64,000 nucleotides of DNA from assembly GCF_901709675.1 (NCBI RefSeq), contig NC_051091.1:9582967-9646966 (forward strand), read 5' to 3'. The first letter of the stretch is position 1. Each line of letters begins with the position of its first letter. Made by a program: the position numbers and the translations under genes. Under the pieces are notes generated by a model. It did not search any database, was not told the DNA's origin, and worked only from the letters and a program-made list of their open reading frames with translations. This stretch comes from Syngnathus acus (Eukaryota > Chordata > Actinopteri > Syngnathiformes > Syngnathidae). Positions 35,161 through 52,811 of this stretch are shown here, one piece after another.

Positions 35161-38100
35161 ATGATACATTTGGATTGGTCCAAACTAAAGCTCAAAATGG
35201 AGCCCATACAATTGAACACATGGAACGACAGGACCAAAGCAGTGACTGCACCCAAAAGGCAGCAGAGAGAGCAGTGGTCCAGGAAAATGGAATACATCTT
35301 GGCTGTTGCAGGAGGTGTTGTTGGCTTGGGAAATATCTGGAGATTCCCATACCTTTGCTACAAAAATGGAGGAGGTAAAGAGTGGGTTAGAGTGTGGAGT
35401 TTGCATGTTCTCCCCGTGCCTGGGTGTTTTTCCCAGGAACTCCGAGATGAATGGATTGAGCATACCAGTAGCTATTGATGTGGTAATTTTGTTGCTATAT
35501 TGCTGTTTATTTCTAAGCGGGGCGGGGGATCTGTATTTTGCCAAAACAAACTTTTTAACCTTCATACAAATACATTCATAAAAAACAATGAAGATCAGTC
35601 ATTCTCTAATAACTGTCATTTGTGTTTCAAAGGAGTCTTCCTCGTACCGTATTTGTTGTTCTTCTGCACATGTGGTGTGCCCCTCTTCTTACTGGAGACA
35701 TCGCTGGGCCAGTACACCAGACAGGGTGGAGTGGCATGCTGGAGAAAAATCTGTCCTCTGTTTCAAGGTCAATGAATGAATGAATGAATGAATGAATGAA
35801 TGACTACATTCCATATCCATTTATGTAGCCTTAGGATATGGAAACCAGCTATTTCTTTTCTACTTGGCGTTGTGTTACATCATCCTACTTGCTTGGGCCT
35901 TCCGCTACCTGTTCTCATCCTTCTCATCTGAGCTCCCGTGGGCCAATTGCCTCAACAGCTGGAACACAGGTACCGAGACCTGTTCATTGGAAAACAAGCG
36001 CTGATCCTAATTTCACTTTATTTCCTTATTTGTTCACTTTATAAATGAAGACAAGTGTTTTGAGTACAGACCCAATCAAACACTGCAAGAATTCAGAAAT
36101 GGCACATCTTCAGTTGTAGAGTATTGGGAGTAAGTATAACACCGTAGAAGACTCAAGCGTGTCTTTTGGTGGATGTTTCTGATTGATGTCTGGACCAGGA
36201 GGAGAATTTTGGAATTATCAAGTGGAATTGAACATGTAGGAAACATTCGATGGGACCTAGCACTTTGTCTTCTTCTTGCCTGGCTAGTGTGTATCCTCTG
36301 TATTTGGAATGGAGTGAAGACCACTGGGAAGGTAAGGTCTAGCAGATTTTTTGTTTGCGGTATGCACGATATCTCACACACTAATGATTAAAGAAATATT
36401 GGACATTCCTTCTTGCTTTACTCTAGGTGGTCTACTTCACCGCCACATTTCCATATGTCATGCTGTTGGTGTTGCTTGTTCGTGGTGTGACATTGCCAGG
36501 AGCCAAGGAAGGAATCAAGTTCTACCTCTACCCAGATGTGTCCCGGCTCAGCGATCCAATGGTACCATAATAGTTTACTTTTTACGGGCAGGGTTTGCTT
36601 TAAGACATAATAGGTGTCAAACTCAGGGCCCGGGGGCCAGATACGGCCCGCCACATCATTTTATGTGGACCGCAAAGACAAATTGTGCATGTGTGAATAC
36701 TAAAATAACAAATATTCTTCACTTTTGAAAAATAGAGAAATTGCTAACAGTTTTTAGTCGTCTGTGATTTCAAAACTAGCTATCATCAGTTTGTTGTGTA
36801 GCCTATACTGTATAAAATAAGGCGTTGACAGTCATAATGGCCCTCAGAAGGAAACTATGATTACGATGCAGCCCGCAACAAAAATGAGTTTGACACCCCA
36901 TGAATAATTAATTCATAATTATTCTTAAAGTTTAAGAAGTGAAAATATACATCTTTGGCAGGTATGGCTGGATGCCAGCAGCCAGATCTTCTACTCCTAT
37001 GCGGTCTCGCTCGGGATTCTGACAAATCTAAGTAGCTACAACAAGTACACAAACAACTGCTACAGGTATACATCTTGTCATTCGCAGTTTAACATGACCC
37101 TGTCACTGCAACAAAGTACCCTGTATACAGCTAAATCTTTTCAAACTTGACAAATACTTTTTGCTGTTGTATTTTCTCAATAGGGACTGTATTTATCTGT
37201 GCCTGCTGAATGGGTTGACCAGCTTTGTAGCCGGCTTTGCTGTCTTTTCTGTTCTTGGCTTTATGGCAAAGGAGCACGGTGTGGATATATCCATTGTGGT
37301 TGAATCAGGTGTAGATAATTGGCCGTACATTTAAAACAGAAGCTTACTCACTGTCAAGTGGCAATGACTTGTGGTCTGTTCAGGTCCGGGATTGGCATTC
37401 ATCGCTTTCCCTCGCGCTGTGGATCTGATGCCTTTTCCTCAACTTTGGGCCATTTGCTTCTTTTCTATGATCATCTTTATAGGAATAGATACTGAGGTAA
37501 GACAAGCTGAAAAGAGTTACTGAGTTGAAATAAAATGTATTATTATAACAACTCCCCCCTACCCAAACAAAAGGTTTGTGTATCTGTGTTCTCACCACAG
37601 TTTGTAAATATAGAGGGACTGGTCACAAACATAGTTGACATGTTCCCTTCCATCTTTGGAAATGAATATCGACGTAAACTTCTTCTTCTTGCAATTGGTA
37701 TTGCCAGCTTCTTCGTAGGGCTTCTGATGGTTACAGAGGTGAGCAATCAAGCTTCATGAAATATAATGGGAGGAAAAAAAAGACAAGATCAATTACTTGA
37801 TGATAATTGTGCTCTTAGGGAGGCCTCTATGTTTTCCAGGTGTTTGACCACTACGGCTGCAGTGGGGTGACTCTTCTCTTTTTTGCCATTCTTGAGTCTG
37901 TCTGCATCGGGTGGTTTTATGGTATGCACTCTTGAATTGGTTCCGTTCACTAAGAGCTGGGGTCACAATGCTAATGAGTGATGCATTTAATATTTTCTGA
38001 AGGGGCAGATCGTTTGTACGACAACATAAAGGACATGATTGGCTATCATCCATGGGCTTTTATGAAATATTGTTGGCGGTACCTGACACCAGCTATTTGC

Positions 38101-38599
38101 ACTGTAAGTATTCGCAAAGAAGGTCGGCCTCTATTGTTCTACTAACAAGTTTTTTTCTCTGGCTCCCTCTGCTGGTCTCATAGATACAAACATTCATACA
38201 TATCTTTCATCGATTGGTTTCTTTTAGTGCACTTTGGTATTTAGTTTAGTGAAATACACACCACTCAAGTTCAGGAACACTTACGAATACCCGTGGTGGG
38301 GATATGCAATTGGAGGAGTCCTCGCTCTGTCGACGCCAATTCTAGTGCTGTTGAAGATGCTCCATGCTGTCAGTGTCACTCCTGGAACGCTTAAACAGGT
38401 AAGAAAATTTGCTAAAAAAAAAGAACAACACATACAATATGGAGGTGATATGATTCTTGTACATTTTAGGACCAACTAATTTTAATCCCTGCAGAGACTG
38501 AAAATTCTGTGCACACCAGCAGCAGACTTACCTTGTCCTGTATCGAGGAAAGCAATGAATCAACAGGAGGAATGTCAGTTGTTTATGCATGCCGGATAA
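35161..38599 (+). CDS. SLC6 Na+/Cl--dependent transporter, copy B (divergent, opposite strand)
   Basis: Intact SLC6 transporter. Exons: 35161-35374, 35633-35767, 35829-35969, 36051-36129, 36199-36331, 36427-36561, 36962-37065, 37184-37308, 37384-37496, 37601-37738, 37819-37921, 38003-38103, 38228-38398, 38495-38599. This gives 598 aa, or 586 aa if the second ATG (35197, MEPIQLN) is used. An in-frame TAG lies 12 bp before the first ATG. TM1 reads [23 protein letters not shown], with Gly where copies C/D have Glu, as in taurine transporters. TM7 is [10 protein letters not shown] and TM8 ends IGIDTE, so the Na2-site Ser is Thr. The C-terminal [15 protein letters not shown] fits the RLxxLxxPAEDLP ending of GAT2/BGT1. 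Introns are short (intron 2 is 61 bp and holds an AATG microsatellite). It is convergent with copies C-E. Confidence 0.92.
35771..35802. repeat. (AATG)n microsatellite in copy B intron 2
   Basis: Eight tetranucleotide units that occupy about half of a 61-bp intron, starting just 3 bp after the donor. Confidence 0.9.
36613..36900. mobile_element. Non-autonomous hAT-type element in copy B intron 6
   Basis: Bounded by aggtgtcaaactc and gagtttgacaccc (inverted). Internal text 'ggccagatacggcccgccacatcattttatgtgg' matches the elements in copies C-E in reverse orientation. Target-site duplication not clear. Confidence 0.7.
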
Positions 38600-38861
38600 T
38601 AGAAGATCGACTCATCACTGAGCTCAGAGAGGATCGCAAACTGTGGCCTGGGGAAACCCTCCCAAGATTGGCGTAACAGTTTTGATCATATTTGACTTTA
38701 ATTTTCACTTGCAACATAAAGAGTAATAGTAATTCAGACACTGAGACCATTTATTTGTAACAAATTGACAATGACATGATGTGATTTTGTTGTTGTTGTT
38801 GTCACCATTAAATTTAAACGTTTCTGTGCCTCACAGTGATCAATGGAAAACCTCAATGTGT

Positions 38862-41800
38862 TCACAACATGGTGTCTGTCTGTTCAAGTACATCGTTGTC
38901 CGATTTGGATGACGAAAGATCTTCAGATGGAGTGCAAAGGATGGTGAACCGCTTGAAAGAAAGAACGTAGAATATTTACGATTACTTTAAATATATTTGG
39001 TGCGGACAGAATCCATTCTAGGGTTAATATTATTATAATGAATCCAAATTAAATCAAAGCCTTACCTGACGAAGAGTCCCGGGAGTTCTCATCAGTTTGT
39101 ACACCATCCATACAGGAACGATGAGTGTGGAAGACAGTACAAACCACCAACCCAAAGCATAACCCCACCACGGATACTCAATGGTGTCGTTGAACTTTAG
39201 AGGTTTGTATTTCACCAAGGAGAAGATAAATGTTCCCTGAAAAAACAAAGCGATATACGTATAACCAACGACAGGGAACCTTGGCCGGTTGAAGACATGC
39301 AGAACAAGCAGCCATTTTGAATCACGGCTATCGCTCACCGTCATTTCTTGGATTTCTCTCTATCGAGGTAACTTTGACTGGCTCCAATAAATTATTCATA
39401 ACTCATTGAATCTTTAAAAATGATGATTGGTTTGATCCAAACATCCGATATGCAGTTATGATACAGGACATGTTTATTATTACAGAGGCTATCATAACAT
39501 ACTGCAGCTATTCCTAATTCATTTTCATTCATTTCTCAATAGACATTGTTGCCAAGTTGCCACTGATGGAAATTTAAAAGTTTAAGTAAAAACGAGTTAA
39601 AATGAGGACGTGGCAATATTTACGCGAAGCGCTCCAAGGCCTGTTTGCATAAAAAAAAAAAAATAGAGCCCTGAATGTTTGTCTGTGTGGCTTGCGGGTA
39701 GTTGGCAAACAGTTTTAGGCAAAACCGCCTACTACCCCAAGTGACCCTTGTGAGAATAAGCGCTTCAGATAATGTATGTTTACTTACCATGCAGACGACT
39801 GGAGTGACATATTTCAAGACGTGTTTAATCAGCGGTAAAGGCCTGTATCCAATCATGTCCTCAATGTTGTCATAGAAACGATCTGCTCCTGTGGTCACGT
39901 GGTGAAATGATGGTGAAAAAGTTTGACTGACCAGGACAGAAACCATTCCAATGTGAAATGTACTCACCATAAGCCCACCCAATACACACGGACTGAAATG
40001 TGGCAAAGAGAAGCAGAGTCATCCCGCTGCAGGAATAGTAGTCAAACAACTGAAAGATGTATAATCCACCCTATGTGAAAGGAGACACTTTTAGAATCGG
40101 CAAATCTATGGAACCGCAGAAAGTAAGGATAATTCTGCCTTACTTCAGTGACCATGGAGAGGCCAATGAAGAAACACACAACAGTGATGAGGAGAAGAAG
40201 TAGTTTGCGTCGATGGCCAACATAGAAGACGGAAGGTTTCATGTCGCAAATTCCAGTCGCAAGAGCTTCCATCGTAACAAACTGAAGAAGAGACACTTTT
40301 GTTAGGTACTATGTTCACATTTGCATACACTTTGTTGATTTGCATGTCTTATTCTGGGCTCTCCCATAGAGGTGAGAATTAGCATATATGACAAATAATT
40401 GAAAAGCACACAACCTCACTGTCCAATCCAAGCAGGATGATCATGATGAAAAAGAAAATGGCCCAAATCTGTGGAAACGGCATCATGGCCACAGCTCGTG
40501 GGTAAGCGATGAAGGCCAGGCCGGGACCTGCGGCGAGAAAAGAACGCTTTTGTGATCGCATTTCCTCGCAGGTACAATGAGGGACGTTTTACCTGATTCT
40601 GCTACTTTGGATACGTCCGTGTTCTGCTCATAAGCCATGAATCCAAGAACTGAAAAGATGGCAAAACCGGCCACAAAACTGGTCCCGCTGTTCAGCAGGC
40701 ACAAATAGATGCAATCTCTAGAATGCACAACAACAAAATGATCAACTCTGCGACTAAAGTCTAAGCCAAAAGTTTGTATTTCCATCATAAATATTGCCAA
40801 ATTTTCATTCGTCCGTTTTTCTACAGGGCATATTGTGATTAGGGTTGTGGGTGAACTAAAACTTTGCTGACTGGGTGCTAGGTGGGGTATAAATATGTAT
40901 TTACTCACAATGACATTCACAGCTATAGACAAGATAGTCTTCAATTGTTCAGGTGTTCATCAAGCCGGACTGATACAACAGGTTTGATGTCAACTTACTT
41001 GTAGCAGTTATTGTCGTACTTGTTATAGCTTCCAAGCGCCGTCAAACAACCGACGCAAAGAGCATACGAAAAAAATATTTGCGTGCCGGCATCCATCCAG
41101 ACCTGCCAAACAATGACAGAAGAGGCACGTCGGTAGTAAAGAAATCCTTTTGGAAGATTTCTCCTGAGCCTTGGTCTTGCCTCCCTCCTCCCCTCCACTT
41201 GGGTCCCCCACGCTCCTCCATGCAAACATTGAACCCTGACACAGGGTCAACCATTTTAAATTTCGTGTGAAGCTTTCCTGTTATGGATTACTGTGTCTTG
41301 ATGTGTCATGTCAACAGATTGAGAGGCTCATACCTGCGGATCAGCCAGGCGGGATGGCTCGGGGTAGAGGTAAAATTTGATGCCATCTATGGCCCCGGGC
41401 AGCGTCAGCCCACGGACAAGCAGCACGGCCAACATCAAGTACGGAAATGTGGCCGTAAAATACACAACCTGTCAGACCGAGTGGGAATTCATATTTTTTT
41501 TAGAGTTATGTCAATCACAGGGCACAAATCCAAATTTTTCAAATAAAATGTTAAGAATTTTTGTCACGGGCCGGGCCGCATTGTAGTCATAGTTTCCTTA
41601 GAAGGGCCATTATGACTAAGTCAAAGCTTTGTATTGTGTACAGCATTAAAACAGTAGCAAAAACTGTTAAAATATTTTAAAACATGAATGGAAATACACC
41701 TTTTTTAAAAGTGAATTCAATTTTTAATTTAGTGTTGACACATGACGTCGATGCACAATTTGTCACATAAAATGATGTGGTGAGCCGAATCTGGCCCCCG

Positions 41801-43751
41801 GGCCTTGAGTTTGAAACTTATCCTTTAGAGCAGGGGTGTCGAACTCATTTTTTTCCCGGGCCGCATTGTAGTCATAGCTTCTTTCGGAGGGCCATTATGA
41901 CTGTCAACCCAAATAAATGTATGAGCACCTCATATTATATACAGTAAAAGCTACAAAACAAACTGACAAATAACTGGTCAAACAATGAAGAAGAAAAAAA
42001 AAAAATTATTAAAAGTGAAGACAATTTGCAATTCTAGTAATGACACGAATTTGATGCACAATTTGTCTTCGCGGGCCACATAAAATGATGTGGCGGGCCG
42101 TATCTGGCCCCCGGGCCTTGAGTTTGACACCCGTGCTTTAGAGTGACGAGGTTTCAAATATTTGTACACGCTCGTCTACAGTATGTAGTCAGTTCGAATG
42201 GAAAAATATGAAAAGAGAAAACAAAATTCAAAATTGTATTCTGATCCAATGCAGCCTGACAGACAAACGGACAGACACCTCGAGATAATTATTGTGTAAA
42301 AATGATTTACCTTTCCTGTGGACTTCACTCCTTTCCACACGCAAAAGTAACAGATGATCCAAGAAAAAAGAAGAAACAAAGCCAACTCCCATCGAACATT
42401 ACCCATCTCGTGGGCACTTCCCGTCAGGTTCAGTACTCTTCGCCTGGGGATGGCCTTTGTGTTAACATTAGGCACTTTGCTACTTGTTCTTTTCATGAAA
42501 CATTTGAACTTACTCCCAAAACTCCCTCACAGGGGATGTCGCGTTTTCTGTCACAGTCCAGTTGAGAACACGTGTTTCATTTAACTCCACACACGTCTCT
42601 GTTACAAACACAGACAGCATACATTGTGTACAGCTGATATACTAGTATAAACGTATCGTGATTAATTATGAGTTAGTAATAAAAAATGTGATTAAGCGTG
42701 ATGAAGTATTTTAATCGCTTGACAGCACTAATACACACACGCACGCACGCACACACACACACACACCTGTGTTCCAGCTGTTTCTGCAGCTTGCCCATGG
42801 AAGCTGAGAGGTGAAGGAGGAGAAGAGGTACACAAATGCCCACACCAATATGATGATGTAATAGATGCTGGAATATAGGACTACAACCAGAGTTCCATAA
42901 CCAATCCCTATGAGAGTTTGAAAAAAAACACCAAAAATATCGACATATAAATTTCAAAATCACGACATCATCATACCCTTTAAGCAAAACTGCCGGCCAA
43001 AGCAAGGCAACAAACAAATTAAATGAATACCACTCAAAATAGAATGAAATGTTTTTTCTCGCAGCGCTTATATTAGCTGTTCTTAGTTTAAGCTGTTTCA
43101 CATAATGCCAAAGCTCAACAATGCATTTTTACCTCCGAAGAGGGGACAGATTTGCTTCCAGCAGGTAATGGCGCCCTGTTTGGTGTACTGGCCGAGAGCG
43201 ATCTCCAGCAGAAATAGAGGGATGCCACATGCAAAAAGGAAGACTACATAAGGGATCAAGAACACCCCTGGTGAGGGGAAAAATAAAAAGAGACACAATA
43301 CAAAAACAACACAAATGATAAATACACGACAACAGAATTCTCCAATTAAAATTGAAATAATCCAAACCCCGGTACTTGATAAAAATGTCTCACCCCCAAA
43401 TCAAATTTTTTTTTTTTTATCTGATAAACTCTATAAATGAGTGTCTCCCAATGCTCCTTTCTCTCCAAGATGTGCGTACACTCACGGGCTGACAACGAGG
43501 CTCTCTAAAGCAGCCACGTCAACCCATTGTTTTTATTGAAAATCACTTAGTTTTTTCAACTCACCGCCTCCATTTTTGTAGCACAGGTAAGGAAACCGCC
43601 ATACATTTCCAAGTCCAATGATTTCTCCAGCAACTGCGAGGAGAAACTCTCTTTTATTTGACCACTGTCCTCTGGCCACAATGACAGGTCCAGGAGAGGC
43701 AGTTTCCTTCTTCACCTTGAACTTGACCTCTGGGTCATTTAGCTTTTCCAT
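38862..43751 (-). CDS. SLC6 Na+/Cl--dependent transporter, GAT2-like, copy C
   Basis: Intact 14-exon transporter, 586 aa. Exons (high-low): 43751-43565, 43267-43133, 42907-42767, 42598-42514, 42443-42311, 41468-41334, 41102-40999, 40717-40593, 40527-40415, 40281-40144, 40070-39968, 39888-39788, 39236-39066, 38951-38862. TM1 is [23 protein letters not shown] with the GAT2/BGT1-type Glu43. EL2 carries NETRV and NATS sequons. TM6 is [13 protein letters not shown]7 [12 protein letters not shown]8 LLGLDSE. The C-terminus ends with SSSKSDND and DTML, which could be a class I-like PDZ-type tail (-T-M-L), as in some GATs. Intron 3 begins inside a GT microsatellite. Near identity with D implies very recent duplication. 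Substrate is unproven; GABA, betaine, taurine or beta-alanine are the candidates. Confidence 0.92.
41831..42135. mobile_element. hAT-type non-autonomous element, copy C intron 5
   Basis: Ends caggggtgtcgaactc and gagtttgacacccgtg form a terminal inverted repeat. It is flanked by an exact 8-bp target duplication ctttagag (41823-41830 and 42136-42143). An older relative precedes it at about 41570-41815. Confidence 0.85.
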
Positions 43752-44250
43752 GGCACTGCAATAATACAACCCTCAGTTAAGATTGACAGGAGCATACTTG
43801 TTTTGATTGAGGCTGAACCTGGAACAAAGAAATCAACAATGGACTCTTTTAAATATTTTAAATAACATGTATTTGATTACAGCATTTCTCACCGTTTGAG
43901 GTAACCGGAGACAAAGATAGCATGAACCCATAAACCACGGGCAGATCGTCTCAGATTGTGTCCCAGATTGCGTCCCGATCTCCGATGAAAGGTGCATGCA
44001 GCGATATTCTTTAATTCAAAATGTAATTGTAGTGTTGTCTTTGCCGTGTGGGCAAATAAAAGCTGCCATCACAGATACCTGTGGCATCGCCGCACCTAGT
44101 CTTCCGCTCTCACAAATATTTTATTATTCTTGCTTAACATTATCATTACAAATAGGGACAGGAATTAAAAAACGGTTCTCAATGTTCGACTTCCTTGCAA
44201 CCATTCGCGTTTTTTGGAATGACGGAACAAATTGGCGACAGAAGTGAAGT

Positions 44251-44371
44251 CAACTGCGAGAAGAAACTCTCTTTTTTTGGACCACTGTCCTCTGGCCACA
44301 ATGACAGGTCCAGGAGAGGCAGTTTCCTTCTTCACCTTGAACTTGACCTCTGGGTCATTTAGCTTTTCCAT
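44251..44371 (-). pseudogene. Partial duplicate of transporter exon 1 (copy C upstream)
   Basis: A second copy of exon 1, from its ATG at 44371 down to the codons for REFLLAV. There the homology stops (gtcaactgcgag), before the [10 protein letters not shown] sequence and the splice donor. It lies about 620 bp upstream of the real exon 1 within a tandem duplication that also copied the 5' flank (43760-44250 vs 44380-44820). It cannot encode TM1, but its flank may serve as a duplicated promoter. Confidence 0.85.
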
Positions 44372-45392
44372 GGCACTGCAATAATACAACCCACAGTTAA
44401 GATTGACAGGAGCATACTCGTTTTGATCGAGGCTGAACCTGGAAAAAAAAAATCAACAATGGACTCATTTAAATACTTTAAATAACATGTATTTGATTAC
44501 AGCATTTCTCACCGTTTGAGGTAACCGGAGACAAAGATAGCATGAACCTATAAACCACGCGCAGATCGTCCCAGATTGTGTCCCAGATTGCGTCCCGATC
44601 TCCGATGAAAGGTGCATGCAGCGATATTCTTTAATTCAAAATGTAATTGTGGTGTTGTCTTTGCCGTGTGGGCAAATAAAAGCTGCCATAACAGATACCT
44701 GTGGCATCGCCGCACCTAGTCTTCCGCTCCCAAAAATGTTTTATAATACTTGCTTAACATTATCATTACAAGTAGGGACAGGACTTAAAAACCGGTTCTC
44801 AATGTTCTACTTCCTTGCAATTACCAATTTTAAAATATGCTTATTTTCCCTCAAACATTGCATTAATTATTTTTGAAAGAGCATTTTTAGCCCCGAGACA
44901 GCTGGAATAGGCCACAGAACTCCTTTGACCCTCGTAAGAATGAACGGTTCAGAAAATGAATAAATGAAAACGTATGTCGTAAGAATACTACCTATATTGA
45001 GGTTATTATAAGTCAAAGGTAACCAAGATTTAAATGCGATGTGTTCCGGATTTTAAAAAATGATTTTGACACAAAATTAAAGGGTCATTTTACCAACGCT
45101 TTGTCTGGTTACTCAGCTAGGACCGGTTTACCTCGGGTGACCCAGATTGAAACAAAGCTCAGAGAGGATCCCAAACTGGGGCCTGGGGAAAACCACCCAA
45201 GATTCGCGTAACAGTTTTGATCATATCTGACTTTAATTTCCACTTGTAACATAAAGAGTAATAGTAATCCACATTATAACAAATTGACAATGACATGGAG
45301 TGATTTTTTTTTTTTATTGTTGTCCCCATTAAATGACATTAAATTTAAACGTTTCTGTGCCTCACAGTGATCAATGGAAAACCTCAATGTGT

Positions 45393-50515
<5,123 letters not shown>

Positions 50516-51188
50516 GGCACTGCAATAATACAACCCACAGTTAAGATTGACAGGAGCATACTCGTTTTGATCGAGGCTGAACCTGGAAAAAAAAAAATCA
50601 ACAATGGACTCATTTAAATACTTTAAATAACATGTATTTGATTACAGCATTCTCACCGTTTGAGGTAACCGGAGACAAAGATAGCATGAACCCATAAACC
50701 ACGGGCAGATCGTCCCAGATCGTGTCCCAGATTGCGTCCCGATCTCCGATGACAGGTGCATGCAGAGATATTCTTTAATTCAAATTTTAATTGTAGTGTT
50801 GTCTTTGCCGTGTGGGCAAATAAAAGCTGCCATCACAGATACCTGTGGCATCGCCGCAACTAGTCTTCCCTCCCCAAAAATGTTTATTATTCTTGCTTAA
50901 CATTATCATTACAAATAGGGACAGGAATTAAAAACCGGTTCTCAATGTTCTACTTCCTTGCAATCATTTGCGTTTTTTGGAATGACGGAACAAATTGGCG
51001 ACAGAAGTGAAGTCAGCCCCAAGAATAAATACCAATTTTAATATATGCTTATTTTCCCTCAAACATTGCATTAATTACTTTTGAAAGAGCATTTTTAGCC
51101 CCGAGACAGCTGGAATAGGCTACAGAACTCCTTTGACCCTCGTAAGAATGAACGGTTCAGAAAATGAATAAATGAAAACGTATGTCAA

Positions 51189-52811
51189 AGTCAAAGTCAA
51201 AGTCAAAGTCAGCTTTATTGTCAATCCCTTCATATGTCAAGACACACAAAGAAACCGAAATTCCGTTTCCTCCATCCCACGGTGACGAGACATACAAGTA
51301 GGCGACACAAAACAAAAACAAGAAGGCACAAACCATAAATAATAAATAATAAATAAAATAAAATGAGCGATGAATAAAAACAGACCAATAACCCATTGAA
51401 TATGAGGGGCAAAACCGAGCCAGTGAGCATACAGCAAGAACAGGACGCTACGCTGAAAGGGGGAGCGAGTTCAGGATCCTAACAGCCTGGAGTACGAAGC
51501 TGTTGGAAAGTCTGGTGGTGCGGGAGCGCAGGCTCCTGTACCGCCTCCCAGAGGGCAGAAGTTCAAACAAAGAGTGAGCGGGGTGACTCACATCACTCAC
51601 AATCTTGGTCGCCTTGCGAGTGAGATGGGAGGTGTAAATGTCCTTCAAGGAGGGGAGAGAAGCACCAATAGTCTTACTAGCCGTTTTCACAATGCGCTGC
51701 AGGGCCTTCAAGTCTTGGTCAGTGCAGCTGCCACCCCAGACAGCAATACAGCTGGAGAGGACGCCCTCAATGGTGCCGCGGTAAAAAGTAGTCATGACGG
51801 CCGGAGGAGTCCCCGCTCGCCTGAGTTTCCGAAGGAAGTACAGGCGGCGCTGGGCCTTCTTCGCCAGCGACGCGGTGTTGGTGGACCAGGAGAGATCCTC
51901 ACTGATGTGCACCCCCAGGAACCTGGCGCTGCTCACTCTCTCCACCACAGCACCGTCGATGGTCAGCGGCAGGTGTTGGGCGTGACCCTTCCGGAAGTCA
52001 ACGACAATCTCCTTGGTCTTGTCGACGTTCAGCAGGAGGTTGTTGTCCCTGCACCACGCGGTCAGAAGGTCAACCTCCAGCCTGTATTGAGTCTCGTCTC
52101 CCTTGGTGATGAGACCCACCAGAGTCGTGTCGTCAGCAAACTTCACTATGCGGTTGCCGCTGCAGGTGGCAGCGCAGTCATGCGTCAGGAGGGTGAAGAG
52201 CAGCGGACTGAGCATGCAGCCTTGGGGGGCCCCTGTGCTCAGTGTGATGCTGGCGGAGATCTTGTCGCCAACACGTACCACCTGTGGCCTCTGACAGAGG
52301 AAGTCCAGTAGCCAGTTGCAGAGGCCGGTACTGAGGCCCAGCTTGTCAAGTTTGCTGATGAGACGCTGCGGCACAATGGTGTTGAAGGCAGAACTGAAGT
52401 CCACAAACAGCAACCTCACATACGAGTCCTTCCCCTCCAGGTGGGTGAGGGCCGAGTGGAGGGCAGAGCAGATGGCATCCTCAGAGGACCGTTTGGCTCG
52501 GTACGCAAACTGGAAGGGGTCAATGGTGGGAGGGAGAACTGACCGGATGTGCTCCAAGACAAGCCGCTCAAAGCACTTCATGACGATGGGCGTAAGTGCC
52601 ACGGGGCGGTAGTCATTGAAGCAGGACGGAGCAGGCTTCTTCGGCACAGGTACGATGGTGGCTGCTTTGAAACTCGACGGGACGATGGCCTGCTGCAGGG
52701 AAGTGTTAAAGATGTCCGTGAAGACACCCGTCAGCTCACCAGCGCAGTCCTTCAGCGCTCGACCCGGGATGTTGTCCGGGCCCGCCGCCTTACGGACTTA
52801 GGCCTTAGGTC
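51189..52811 (-). mobile_element. 5'-truncated L2/CR1-clade LINE with reverse transcriptase
   Basis: Minus-strand frame 51448 to about 52800, open throughout. It encodes a non-LTR reverse transcriptase: [36 protein letters not shown], the catalytic FADDTT, then the thumb and C-terminal region to a stop. Endonuclease and ORF1 are missing through 5' truncation. The 3' end carries aataaagctgactttgac with a (TTTGAC)n tail, typical of this fish LINE group. The paralogous site in unit C (cgtatgtc|gtaagaat, about 44985) is empty, which fixes the insertion boundaries. Confidence 0.9.

Larger units (their letters stand above)
38621..45155. repeat. Segmental tandem duplication unit C (6.5 kb)
   Basis: Begins in the copy B 3' flank at agctcagagaggatc. 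The same sequence restarts at 45156 and 52985, preceded there by cccagattgaaacaa. Each unit holds one complete minus-strand transporter plus flanks. Unit C uniquely has an internal ~620-bp duplication of its exon 1 region. Confidence 0.9.
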
